Shown here: in pieces, positions 10,469 through 21,886 of the stretch | Layout of the letters: the number at the start of each line of letters is the position of its first letter | Numbering within the stretch: position 1 is the first letter of the stretch | The notes under the pieces: model-generated | The model's input: the letters and a program-made list of their open reading frames with translations, nothing else | Databases searched by the model: none | What the model was told of the DNA's origin: nothing | DNA from: Hawksworthiomyces lignivorus | Lineage: Eukaryota; Ascomycota; Sordariomycetes; Ophiostomatales; Ophiostomataceae | Length of the DNA: 64,000 nt | NCBI GenBank assembly: GCA_002917075.1 | Contig: NTMA01000122.1 | Span: forward strand, 117,654-181,653 | Reading direction: 5' to 3' | Translations under genes and position numbers: made by a program

Positions 10469-13400
10469 ATGCGTCTTTTAACGATAAAACAAGATGGCCG
10501 GCTATCGTTGGTCAACATGGCCGATATGGACATTCTCCCATATGCCATACTCTCTCACACATGGGGTTCCGACGCGGATGAGATCACCTTTGACGATGTG
10601 AAAAATCATACTGAACTAGACAAGCCTGGATACCGTAAGATTGACTTTTGCGCTGCTCAAGCCAGGTGTGATGGTTTCGACTATTTCTGGATCGATAGCT
10701 GCTGCATCGACAAGTCAAACAGCACCGAGCTCAGTGAAGCTCTAAATTCCATGTTCCAGTGGTATCGCAATGCGGGTCGATGCTACGCCTACTTGTCCGA
10801 CGTAGAGGTCGGCGAAGCGGACGGCAAACTCTCCCGTGCGCAATGGGAGCCAGCTTTCCGGGCCAGCCGCTGGTTCACTCGGGGCTGGACGCTCCAAGAG
10901 CTCCTCGCCCCTAAGTCTGTCGAATTCTTCAGCAGAGAGGGCCAAAAGCTAGGTGACAAGAGTTCCCTAGAAGGGCCCATCCACGAGGTCACAGGGATCC
11001 AAGTCGCAGCACTTCGCGGCACCACGCCCCTTTCCGAATTTGATGTTGACGTGCGCTTGAAGTGGACCGAGGCCCGTGAGACAAAGCGTGCCGAGGATGC
11101 GGCCTATTCTCTCTTGGGTATTTTTGGTGTCTTCATGCCACCTATCTACGGCGAGGGAAAAGAACACGCGCTACGTCGTCTCCGACAGGAGATTGACAAC
11201 AGCGCTTCGCCAAAAGGTACGTACGTTAAGTTCGCCCAAGTTTACCGACTTTGACTGGCGCTGAGAAGAATAGACACCTTGCCACAGCCGGGCGCCTTCA
11301 TTCCCTTCGACCGCGACTCCAATTTTGTGCCCCGCGGTAGTATACTCGAACAGATGAGGCAGATATGCTCGGACCACTCTAAGCGAGTGGCTCTCGTGGG
11401 CATCGGAGGCATCGGCAAGTCGCAGCTCGCCATCGAATATGCGTACCGCGTCAGGGAAGAGCGGCCGAAGCGATGGGTGTTCTGGCTGCATGCGGAGCGG
11501 AGGATACGTCTAGAAGAAGGATTTCGCACTGTCGCCGACACTATCCAGCTGCTCGGCAGGGATGACCCCAAAGCCAACATACCGCTCCTCGTACACAACT
11601 GGCTGCGCAATGAGCAGAACGGCCAATGGGTCCTGGTCCTAGACAGCGCCGACTACGAGGATGTGTTCTACGCAAAGAGCGAAAACGAGGCACCGCTGGC
11701 GACCTACATACCGCGGTGCCAGTATGGATCCGTGGTCATCACGACGCGTAACAAGAACGTGGCGGCCAGGCTGACGGGCGAGCACCAGAACTGGATCGAA
11801 GTTGGCCCCATGACAGAAGCTGAGGCCTTTACCCTTCTAGAGCAGAATCTGGGCTCAGCCTCAGGGTGGAGCGCAGAGGTAGCAATGAACCTGGTGAGAG
11901 CGTTGGATCTGGTCCCGCTCGCGATCAGCCAAGCCGCCGCCTATATCAAGACGAGGTCGCCACGGACGACGCTACAGAAGTACTTTGACGAGTTTCAGGC
12001 AAACGACCGCAGGAGAATGAGGCTGTTAAAGGCTGAAGCTATGGGAGACGTACGGAGAGACGCGGAAGCGTCCAACGCTGTACTCACGACGTGGTTGATC
12101 TCATTTGACCACATTCACTCCAAACGTCCTTCCTCGGCAGACCTGCTTGCCATTATGTCCTTTTTCGACAGACAAGGGATTCCAGATTGGGCCTTAAAAG
12201 CATACGAATCTACTAGATATCGAACTGAAAAAAAAAGCCAAGCGACTGCCACCGATGATCCTCGATCAAACGACGACAGCGACAGTGCGGCTAGCGAATC
12301 TAACAGCGATGCAGATAGCGTCGACTATTTGTTCGAGGAAGATGTATCAACTTTGAGAGACTATTGTCTTATTGCTACAAACAAAACGGGAGACGAGTTT
12401 GAAATGCATCGCCTGGTGCAGCTGTCGACGAGGGCGTGGTTAGCCTTGTCTGAGAAACAGGAGATGTTCAAGCAACAGTACATCGAGCTGATGGCAGACC
12501 TGTTCCCTTCTGTAATGTACGAGACCTGGCCGATCTGCAAACGTCTCTTCCCACATATTGAAGTGATTGTTGAATATCGGCCGAGAGACAGCCCTGCCTT
12601 GGTGAACCTCTTAGACCATGGAGGTGAGTATGCACTTGAACAAGGGAAATACTATATCGCGGAAAAAATGTTTTCAAAGTCATGGGAGTTGGCCAAGGCT
12701 CATCTTGGAGCGGAACACAGCAACTCGATATTACTTGCAAGCAAATTAGCATCAACATACTTGAAACAGGGCAGGTGGCCCGAGGCAGAATCATTACTTG
12801 TGCAGGGGTTAGAGACGACGAAGGCACAACTCGGAGTAAATGACCCACGGTTGTTAGCAACTATGAATAACTCAGCAGCTCAAACGCCGGACATATCAGA
12901 AACACAACATGATATGAATTACCTAGTTACATTATCTAGAACGATCATGAGCAACTTAGCAACAATGTATTGGCGGCAAGGCCGATTGTCAGAGGCAGAA
13001 GCATTGGATGTGCAAATGTTGAAGAACTATAAGGCTGAGCTAGGGGTGAACCATTCAACGACGTTAACGAGTATGGAGAGTTTGGCATCAACGTATTGGG
13101 AGCAGGGTCGACTGTCAGAGGCCGAAGCGTTGCAAGTGCAAGCCTTGGAGAATCGCAAGACACAACTAGGGGCGAATCACCCAGATACGTTAAGAAGCAT
13201 GAACAACTTAGCATCAATATATAAGGATCAGGGTCGACTGTCAGAGGCCGAAGCGTTGCAAGTGCAAGTCTTGGAGAATCACAAGACACAACTGGGGGCG
13301 AATCACCCAGATACGTTAAGAAGCATGAATAGCTTGGCATCAACGTATTGGGAGCAGGATCGACTGCCAGAGGCCGAAGCGTTGCAAGTGCAAGCCTTGG

Positions 13401-14617
13401 AGAATCGCAAGACACAACTAGGGGCGAATCACCCAGATACGTTAAGAAGCATGAACAACTTAGCATCAATATATAAGGATCAGGGTCGACTGTCAGAGGC
13501 CGAAGCGTTGCAAGTGCAAGTCTTGGAGAATCACAAGACACAACTGGGGGCGAATCACCCAGATACGTTAAGAAGCATGAATAGCTTGGCATCAACGTAT
13601 TGGGAGCAGGATCGACTGCCAGAGGCCGAAGCGTTGCAAGTGCAAGCCTTGGAGAATCGCAAGACACGACTAGGGGCGAATCACCCAGATACGTTAATAA
13701 GCATGAATAACTTAGCATCAATATATAAGGAGCAGGGTCGACTGTCAGAGGCCGAAGCGTTGCAAGTGCAAGTCTTGGAGAATCACAAGACACAGCTGGG
13801 GGCGAATCACCCTAATACTTTAAAAAGCATGATTAACTTGGCATCAATGTATTGGGAGCAGGATCGACTGCCAGAGGCCGAAGCGTTGCAAGTACAATTA
13901 ATGGAGATTCGCAAAACACAATTAGGAGTGGATCATCCAGACACGTTAACAGCTATGAGCAATTTGGCATTAATATACAAACGTCAAGAACGATGGCCAG
14001 AGACAGAGGCGTTATATATACAGATTTCAGAGGCATTCAAGATTCGGTTCGGAACGAACCACCCCAAGACAATGGAAAGTCTAAGTGGTTTGGCATTAGC
14101 GTATTGGAAACAAGACCGATTTCCAGAAGCAGAAACGTTGGAAACGCAAATGTTGGATAACTGCAAGACACAGCTAGGAGCAGACCATCCAGATACACTA
14201 GATCACATGAACAGCTTGGCAACAATATACGATCGTCAAGATCGATGGCAAGAGGCAGAAGCACTATATGAACGTATTTCAGAGACGCTCAAGATCCGGC
14301 ATGGAGAGAACCACCTAGATACGTTACAAGCTATAGCCAACTTGGCATCCACATATTGGAAGCAAGGTCGACTGTCAGAAGCAGAAACATTAGAAGTGCA
14401 AGTGTTAGAGAAACGGAAGGCACAACTAGGGGTGGATCACCCGGACACGCTATTAAGCATGGTTAATCTTTCTTTCACATTACACAGCCAAGGCCGGGTT
14501 GAAGAAGCTGTGCCATTGTTAATATCTTGTATCGAAGTAAGCGAGAGTATCTTTGGCCCAGAGCATACTCAAACTTTATATTATATGGCCTTTTTGGAGG
14601 AATGGGTCCAAGACTAG
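10469..14617 (+). CDS. HET / NB-ARC / TPR NOD-like receptor (heterokaryon-incompatibility type)
   Basis: Two exons, 10469-11216 and 11274-14617, separated by a 57-nt GTACGT...TAG intron, encode 1363 residues. Residues about 24-215 are a HET domain: YAILSHTWG, a WIDSCCID block, and RGWTLQELLAP. HET domains execute cell death on non-self recognition. An NB-ARC-type NTPase follows, with a P-loop GIGGIGKS at 292-299, Walker B-like VLVLDSAD at 369-376 and GSVVITTRN at about 401-409. An acidic Ser/Asp linker (about 580-610) leads to 14 tetratricopeptide units of 42 residues. This is the known fungal HET-NLR layout, in which repeats act as the sensor. Function here is inferred from architecture. The gene is complete and unbroken. 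Its repeat half uses many TTA, ATA and AGA codons, unlike the GC-rich HET half and the neighbouring genes. Confidence 0.9.
12746..14593 (+). repeat. Tandem 126-bp TPR-coding repeats, near-identical 252-bp blocks
   Basis: Unit 1 is 12746-12871. After an 84-nt insertion, units 2-14 run without gaps from 12956 to 14593 at exactly 126 bp each. Units alternate between a LASTYWEQ-type and a LASIYKDQ-type, giving a 252-bp higher-order period. Blocks 13208-13459 and 13460-13711 differ at about three bases by eye. Units 10-14 are more divergent. Confidence 0.95.
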
Positions 14618-15186
14618 TTATATAAAGGATGTATGAAATAAGAAGACAGCTACTTTAAAGATCGTGGGTTTGTCAAGACTATCAACATGAATGAATGTTG
14701 CACAGGTGACGCCATTTCATTTTTGGTGTTTTCGTGAATGCCTACCGAATTTATCATGTATGCATCATATTCGCATACGGGCGTCATGAGCGATGATGTT
14801 AAAAGGAGGTTAACTACATGGCCGTGGCATTTGTTTCTTTAGTCTAAATTGTGACTGATCAAAAATTTTGCTACCATCATCCCAGATACATCTACAGCTG
14901 TAAATTTTAGTCCGAAGGACTTGGGTTTTGAGGCGTGGGATGCTCCAGTGAAGGTATCATTCACCTTTAGGGCATTCCCTTTGCCACACTCTCGCTCCTT
15001 GCACGTCTACTGTTGTGCAGTTTATCGGATTCTAAGATGCATGCATGGACTTTTCACAAAATGACTCTTACACATATTTCCACATACACATCGTCATGTA
15101 CAATTATTCACGAAGGCGCTCAATGAACAAAAAAGAAGAAAAGGTTCTTACAGCGTTGTAATGCGGGACCAGAGTTATTCGGCGCC

Positions 15187-15217
<31 letters not shown>

Positions 15218-16235
15218 AAGAAGGTGAGCCTCAGGGTCCAACCGAAATAAAATTAGTGCAGGTAAAGAGATACTGTTTAGATATGTCATGAATGAAAGGC
15301 GTTCAAATATTACAATATAGAAAAGGGGAGAAATATCTCTTGGTCTTGTGAAATGGACCATCTCTCTGCGTTTGGTGGCCAGATTCACAGGCCCGGCGGC
15401 TACTTTGCGGCGGCTAGCTGCACCAAATCACTGGTGAAACGTCGAAAGACAAAATCTCCTCCCTCTCATGTCCCACAACAATATCAGACCCGGGGCAGGC
15501 CTAAAACCAACCAGGACATGCTCATTGCCACTATCATTCATCACTTTTGTGCTGTGCCTCGAAATCAGCGGGATGGGCCGAGAAGTCCGACTACAAAAAG
15601 TCTCAGAGTCGAGCCAAGTGGCCAAAGCAAGATTCTGTAATAGAGTGGCCCGCCCTCATTCCTGGCCGCGTGGTTTGCGCTTTCTCGCTTTCTGTGGAGT
15701 TGTGTCTATTTATGAAGACTGTTTCGTGCATTCATGAAACAGAGCTTTTACCTCATCTGGGAGAGGATCAGGTCCAAGTTGGCCAGCCGGCTGGGCCATT
15801 CCCTCTTACAGCCTCTTCCGAGCTCCATTTTGTTCTCATAAAACAATGTCTGCCAACCGCCGGCCATTGGCCCTTCAAACCCTGTTCTGCCGGACCAAAC
15901 CACTGGATATGAAGCCCCAATTGCAGTTTTCGCAGGAGGATTGCAGACCCCGAGTTCGGCCTGTCGATAAATTTGGAGAATAGAAGGTGTGTTGGATGCA
16001 ATGTTGCACAGATGGCGATGAAGCAACTGAGTCCAGAGAGCAATTGCACTTTCATCTCGAAATACTTAAGCCGTCGTGTTACCCAAGCGCCTTGCGTTTA
16101 GGACATGTAGATTCATGCGCGCATCATAATATGTAGCGGAAAAAAGCTTTGTTTCTCTTGTTTCTTTTCTTGTGCCTGTATTTTTCTTTGCCTTTTAATT
16201 TATTATTTGGTCAGCAGCTTAGTTGGTTTCTCAGA
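14618..16235. other. Intergenic spacer
   Basis: No supported gene. It contains a 26-nt poly-A run at 15187-15212. A plus-strand frame around 15353-15640 begins MDHLSAFGGQIHRPGGYF but shows no recognisable domain. Confidence 0.5.
15187..15212. repeat. Poly-A tract, 26 nt
   Basis: An uninterrupted A run in the spacer downstream of the HET-NLR gene. Confidence 0.95.
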
Positions 16236-18293
16236 ATGTCTTCTTGGAGCCGCGTTTCTGTCTGGGACGAGGAGTGGCCCTCTTACGTAGAGCGCCGCAG
16301 ACAGGGCAGCGAACCTGTCTTGGTGGTAAAAAAGAAGCAGCAGGACTCTTCCGAGCTCTCGCAGGAAGAGATAGCGCGCCTGCTCGAGGAAGGGCAAATT
16401 TCTCGGAACAGAGAGCAGCGGCCGGTCACCGTCTACAACGGCGACGGCACACACCGTCATGTCAGGCAGTCATGCAGTCTGACGCATTCGTCTGGCATGC
16501 TGCCTCTCGACGAGCGAGGGCATCAGCCCACCATCAGCACAGTCAAGGTGCGGAGCTCGCCGCCGTCGACTTGCAGCAGCAGTGCGAGCCACAGCAAGGG
16601 CAGCACTGCTAGTGCTAGCAGCAGCAGCAGCGCCAACAGCACCGCCAGCAGCAGCGCAGCTGACAGCATCACCGAGAGCACCGCTGGAAGCACCGTCAGC
16701 ACGACGACCGTCACAGAGAGAACGGCGAAAGGCGGCAGCGTGCGGTCTGAGTCGCCTGGGGGGTCGGCATCGTCGCGCCACTCTCGGGCATCGTCTCTCT
16801 CTTCCACTGCCTCGCGCTCTTCTTCCTCTTCTTCCTCCCCCTCTATCTCCTGGTCCGACGCACCCTCTTCGCCAACGATACCACCGCCCGCACCTGCGCC
16901 GCCGTACACTTACGTGCCGCCTTCTCCGGTGCGGACAAGCAGCTATTCGTCGACGGCGGGCTCGTCGGCGCCGGAGATCACCGACTATCATCCCTACGAG
17001 CACGAGACGCAGCTGCTGTCTCCGATCCACATTGTCGACACCGACTACCGCCGCGGACGGAACCTGCTGCGGAGCACGTCGGACCGGCACCGGCGGCTGC
17101 CGCGCCTAGAGCCCATCCTGACAGACATCCCGCCGTACCCGCCGCTGAGCGTGCTGCGCACGCCATGCACGCCGCGGACGCCGCGGGTGGTGCGCGCATC
17201 GAGGGGCGTGCGGATGCCGCGAACGCCGCGAACGCCTATTACGCCCCGCATCTCGCGCTCGCCGCGCACGCCGCGGCTGCTGGTGGCGCGCCGCGGCCGG
17301 AGCAGCGCGTCGGGCACGGTCCTGCGGGGCCGCCACCACCGCAGCAACAGCAGCAGCAGCAGCAGCTGCAGCCGCGCGCGGTCGCCGGTTAGCCCGGCCG
17401 GCAGCTACGTGCGCACCAGCGCTCTGTCGCGCGAGCGGCGCCAGGCTCGCGCAGAGGTGGCGGCAGCGGAGGCGGCGGCGGCGGACAAGGACGTCGACGG
17501 CGCGCGGGCGGTCGAGGAGCTGGTGCGGCGGCGGCGGCGCGAGGTGCGAGTGCAGCAGGACCTGGCGCTGCGGGCCGTGTACAGAGGGCGCAGCCCGCGG
17601 ACGAGCGCGGCGCGCGAGAGGCCGGAACCGCCGCCACGTGTTATTGTCGAAAAGAGCCTGCCGCGCCGCCGCAAGACGGCCGTCCTGGTTCGGGCACGCG
17701 AGCCGGCGGCGGCGGCGGCGGCGGACAAGGACCGCGCCGGGGCGAGCAAGCGCACGTCCAAAGCCGCAAAAAAGAAGCGTGTCACATTCTTTCTGCCGGC
17801 TGCCGAGCCGCGGCCGCACCGCGACGACCCAACCTGGAGCGACATCCTCAGCACCATGTCGTCGTCGTCGTCGCCGCCGCCGCTGCCACCGCCGCCAGAC
17901 AAGCGCTCCGCAGCACGCGGATCGCGCAGCCGCTCCCGGACCCGCGTGTCCCGGGTACAGTCGCTGCCCGTGCAACTCGAAGTCGGTGGTAGCAGCAGCA
18001 GCAGCAGGGCCTCTAGCCATCGTGCTCCGTCGTCATCGTCGTATCGCTATCGCAGCGTCTACGAGGTCGACAGGCCGCTCAGCACCAGCCGGCTGCGCCC
18101 CTTGGATGACATGCTGTCGTTTATGCGGCCGATCCACTACCGCCGCCCCTTCCAGTCTCCACGGGAGGCGGTGGTGCGGCGGCAGGCGGAGTGGGACCGA
18201 GACGCTGGCCATCGTCACTCCCGGTCCAGAAGCCGCGCCTCCACAGCACGGTCTAGTTCTCGCTCAGATGAGTACGTGAGGGTGAGGCGCTAA
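16236..18293 (+). CDS. Disordered Ser/Arg-rich protein with TPR(Thr-Pro-Arg) motifs, unknown function
   Basis: One exon of 685 codons from the ATG at 16236 (AGAATGTC). An in-frame extension upstream lacks an ATG. The N-terminal 60 residues look folded or at least conserved-like (MSSWSRVSVWDEEWPSYVER, then a Gln/Glu-rich helix around SQEEIARLLEEG). After that the protein is mostly Ser-, Arg- and Pro-rich. Residues about 305-355 hold repeated T-P-R-T-P-R triplets, which resemble minimal proline-directed kinase sites. RS-type segments occur at the C-terminus (HSRSRSRASTARSSSRS). No membrane segment or catalytic motif is visible. RS content could suggest an RNA-processing or nuclear role, but this is only inference. 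The overlapping minus-strand frames here are GC-content shadows. Confidence 0.75.
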   Translation: MSSWSRVSVWDEEWPSYVERRRQGSEPVLVVKKKQQDSSELSQEEIARLLEEGQISRNREQRPVTVYNGDGTHRHVRQSCSLTHSSGMLPLDERGHQPTISTVKVRSSPPSTCSSSASHSKGSTASASSSSSANSTASSSAADSITESTAGSTVSTTTVTERTAKGGSVRSESPGGSASSRHSRASSLSSTASRSSSSSSSPSISWSDAPSSPTIPPPAPAPPYTYVPPSPVRTSSYSSTAGSSAPEITDYHPYEHETQLLSPIHIVDTDYRRGRNLLRSTSDRHRRLPRLEPILTDIPPYPPLSVLRTPCTPRTPRVVRASRGVRMPRTPRTPITPRISRSPRTPRLLVARRGRSSASGTVLRGRHHRSNSSSSSSCSRARSPVSPAGSYVRTSALSRERRQARAEVAAAEAAAADKDVDGARAVEELVRRRRREVRVQQDLALRAVYRGRSPRTSAARERPEPPPRVIVEKSLPRRRKTAVLVRAREPAAAAAADKDRAGASKRTSKAAKKKRVTFFLPAAEPRPHRDDPTWSDILSTMSSSSSPPPLPPPPDKRSAARGSRSRSRTRVSRVQSLPVQLEVGGSSSSSRASSHRAPSSSSYRYRSVYEVDRPLSTSRLRPLDDMLSFMRPIHYRRPFQSPREAVVRRQAEWDRDAGHRHSRSRSRASTARSSSRSDEYVRVRR

Positions 18294-19887
18294 TCTAGCC
18301 TCTTTCCCCTTCTACATACCGAAAGTACATATTCAAGGACAGGAGGTTGCATAGCTGGAGTTCTGGGAGTATCTGATTGCGCCTTTTTTTTTTTTCCTCT
18401 TTTCTTCTACTTCTTTTTTCTCCTTTTTCTCTTTTTCTCTTGCTTTTTCTTGGTCTTCATGTTTTGAATCTTCGTTCTAGCAGCATAAAGCACGTTGGGA
18501 ATCTGTTCTCATATTGTTCTGCATAAGTACTTGCATATACTTGGAATGTTATGTTGTCCTAATTGAGTAATATCTCTATAATCTTGTTTAGAGAGAGGTA
18601 TAACCAGAAACGTATTAGTGTTTGAACACGAGAAGACTGGTCATTAATTCGTAGCAGCCAGAGTTGATATCCCTGCCGCTCACCGCGTCCTGACTCACCG
18701 CATTTCTTGTTCTTCTCAGCCACTCAAAAGATGCTGTCTTGGATCCTGCTGCTCATGTTGTTCAGACCGCAGCTGCCGGCGTCATGCTGCTTACGCCTCT
18801 CGCTCTTACTTCGTAGTGCCCCTTGTTATTCCGGAAGCTGCACGTTGAGTCTTGCCATATGTAATTCAAGTTGTGCATATGCGCTATATATTGGAAACGG
18901 CTTTGTTTTCCTTTGTTTCTTCATTTCTCTCTTTAAGTCTGTTCTTGAGTCTTTCCTTAGGTCTTTTCTTGGGTCTTTTAGTTTATGTGTCCACTGCGTT
19001 CTACCTACTACCTACGAACTGCCTTCTAGTTAAATGAAAAGGACAGACATAATAAAACTCTGTGCCATTTCTCAGGCCCATGCTGCCGTCCCAGTGTGCT
19101 GAGATAGCCCAGCCTTGCCCATAGTGACTTCACGGTTTCGCACAGTACGAAACAGCGAAGCATCTCTGTGCATGCACATGCCGGTTCATTCATGTCTCAC
19201 TGCTTTTGCGCCAAGCTGCTGTGTCAGACCCGGGTCCGCGGATCGCCTCAGCACGTTCAACGGCAGTGGAGCAGCTGTCAAAACGGTTTGTTTATCAGGT
19301 TATGGCGCTATGGCGTCACAATTGGAGTCTTCCTTCAGCTGCTGCCACTCTGCCCAGCGCACGGATAGCAGGTTTGTCACGCGACACCAATGCGCTAAGA
19401 TCTTATCAGCTATAGCGCTGTCTAATATGCTGCAGGGTAGTATTATACTGATTATTGATTACTGATTACTGATTTACTGATATACAAGTACATACATACT
19501 GATATGCTGATAGGGAGAGGGGGGGGGGGCAGCAGTCGCGTCTCCCTTAGTTTTGCCCCCGCTCTAATAGCAGCAAACGCGTCTTGCACATCGCTGCGTC
19601 GTCCGCTCTTCCGAACTTCCATCTTCTTTTTCACAATATAAACCAGGGAGCTTCACATTTTCGCCGGGACCCAATTGGGCCTTGCAGAGTATTCCTTTTT
19701 GCTTTTTGCTTTTTACTTTTGTTTTTGTTTTTCTTTTCTTCTTCTTTTTTTTTTGCCTCTTAAATTTTTTTGAGCTCTTCGTCCTGGCCTCTCAGTGGAG
19801 GACGTGCATCTGCAGCTCTCCTCAGCAACATTCGAAATCGCCTCGTCTCCGGTAGTGACCGGACGGTTTTCGACGAAATACACGTCC
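18294..19887. other. Intergenic spacer and LRR-gene upstream region
   Basis: No supported gene. A T-rich stretch follows the stop of the upstream gene (18380-18460). A TACTGAT-type repeat lies at 19441-19512 and a G10 run at about 19519. C/T-rich leader sequence at 19690-19770 precedes the LRR gene. Confidence 0.5.
19441..19512. repeat. Imperfect TACTGAT heptamer repeats
   Basis: At least six copies of TACTGAT or TTACTGAT-like units occur within 72 bp, interrupted by short A/T segments. Confidence 0.8.
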
Positions 19888-21886
19888 ATGGCGGACGAGC
19901 CGACGCTCCCGCGGATCCCAGCCTCCAAGGCAGCGGACGCCATCTTCGGCCCCTCTCGCAAGCGCGTGCGCCTCGACCTGCTCGACCGCCACAGCGGCAT
20001 CCCGTCGGCGGCGCAGCTGCTGAGCAACTCCAGCGACCCGGCTGTCTTCTCCAGCGACGACGACCCAGCCCTCGACAACTATGCGCCCGATCAAGCGCGC
20101 AGGAAAAAGAAGCGCTACGTCGGCGCCTGGTTCGCCCAGCACCCAGCGTCGACCGACTCGACGTTTGACGACGGCGAGGGGGACACAGCGGCAGCAGCTG
20201 GTCCAGCAGCGTCGGCGTCGGCGTCCCTAACGCTGCCCATCCTGTCCTCGCCGGTGCGCCCGCGGCCCAAGAAGCGCACGTTTGAGCGCCAGTTTGACAG
20301 CGGCGTATGGATGGGCCGCGACGGCAACGGCGACGCCCAGGGCGAGGACGACCTTATCGTCGACGACGGCGTCGACCTGCCGGACCGTGCCATGGTTGAA
20401 GCGTCGTCGCCGCCGCCGGCCTCGCAGTCGTCGACGTCGTCCCAGCTCTCCCTGGTCCCGCCGCCGCCGCTACCGGCCAAGACCGATTTCCCTCCGCCAC
20501 CGCCCCGCCAGCGGCGAGTGTTCCAGCGCGTGCCCAGCCTCGCCGTGAACGGCGCCGAGGAAAAGGCCCGCGCCATGATCCAGACGTGCATCGAGGCTGG
20601 AGACGAAGAGATTTCGCTCATGTAGGTGTTTTTTTGTGAAAGTCGATTTTTTTTTTTACTCAGATTGAAGCTAAATTTTGTGCAGCGGTCTGGGCCTGAC
20701 GTCTTTGTCTAATGCCACTGTTGAGCCGCTGTCGGGTCTCGTCCCGATCCCGATCGTGACCGAGGGCGTCGCTTTCGAGCAGAAAGATCCCCGGTTAAAG
20801 CTGTTTCTGTCCAGCAACAACCTCACGCGGCTGCCCGGCGCCCTCTTCAATTTGGAACATCTGACCGTGCTCAGTCTCCGCGGCAACGGCCTCACAGAGC
20901 TGCCGTCCGCCATCGGCCAGCTCAAGAACCTCAAGACTCTCAACGTCTCCCTCAACGCCCTGCGGTATCTGCCCGCAGAGCTCCTGCCGCTGATTCGCAC
21001 GTACGGCCAGGGCGGTCGCTTGACCGAGCTGCTAGTCCATCCCAACCCGTACTTTGCGCCAGACGAAGGCCTCGACGACGAAGAAACCGAAGGCATCGCC
21101 AGCGACAGAAAAAAAGACGGCGGAAAGAGCGGCAAATCAAACCTGCTCCGGGGCACGCCCCGCCGCATCGGAGCAAAGCCATCGCGCGTGGGGCGCTCGC
21201 CCGTGCGGTACATGGACAGCACGGGAAAGACGTGGTCCAGCTTTGCCATGGCTTCCGCCGAGCTCAGCAACTTGCTGCCGACCGAGGCCTTGTCTACTGT
21301 GCCGGCGCCGCCTTGGTCCACGCTCCCTCATCTGGCCCGGAGCGGTGCTGCAGCACAACTGAGGCGAGAAGCGGCGGCGGCTGCAGCTGCTGCGCCAGCG
21401 CAGATGGGCACATCCGCTCCGGCCGCCCTCACGGCGTCGCGCGTCCCGACGCTGATGGAAGTCGCCCTGGAGGTGTGCTACCGCGCGCCCCAGCTCGGCC
21501 AGCTGCCAGAGCTGCTCCCAGACGACGCGCCCCCGCACCTCGGCCGGCAGCTCACCCGCGCTCTGGCCCAGCGGGACGCCGGCGGCGTCACGTGCTCTGT
21601 GTGCCGCCACAGCCCGCTGGTCGCGCCCATGACCGAATGGGTCGAGTGGTGGGAGCTGGCAAAGTCCGACATCAACGTCTCGTTCAGCACGGTGAGCACC
21701 ACGCGATCCGCGGCCGGCACGGCGTCCAGGGCCGGGTCGAGAACTGAACAAGGGGCCGAATCCGGCAGTGCGGATGAGCCAGATATGGACGTGGCAGACC
21801 CGAGCGAGATCGAAGTGCTGCCGTTTGTGTGGCGGGGCTGCTCGTGGGGATGCGTGCCCACGGTAGAGACTGCCAGGGAAGCCTGA
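19888..21886 (+). CDS. Leucine-rich-repeat protein with C-terminal Cys pairs
   Basis: Two exons, 19888-20621 and 20686-21886, with a 64-nt intron (GTAGGT...GCAG), give 644 residues. The first in-frame ATG is 19888 (CCATGG). The N-terminal 210 residues are disordered, with basic clusters (SRKRVRL, RRKKKRY) that could act as nuclear signals and poly-Pro runs. A helix with AGDEEISL leads into about three LRRs at 281-343 (LFLSSNNLTRLP, LSLRGNGLTELP, LNVSLNALRYLP), a protein-interaction fold. Near the C-terminus Cys548-x2-Cys551 and Cys630-x3-Cys634 flank WVEWWE, which may form a metal site; this is inference. LRR proteins of this layout occur in other filamentous fungi to my recollection, but I cannot name a function. 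Confidence 0.83.

Noticed and set aside
12945..13793. 282-codon minus-strand frame with six repeated segments
   Set aside because: It is the antisense shadow of the TPR repeats; its periodicity follows from the sense repeats.
16149..16235. Hydrophobic signal-like extension of the Ser/Arg-rich protein
   Set aside because: The extension begins at TTG and has no ATG; the first ATG is 16236.
19795..19887. Longer N-terminus of the LRR protein
   Set aside because: The upstream frame starts at GTG; the first in-frame ATG is 19888 in a good context.
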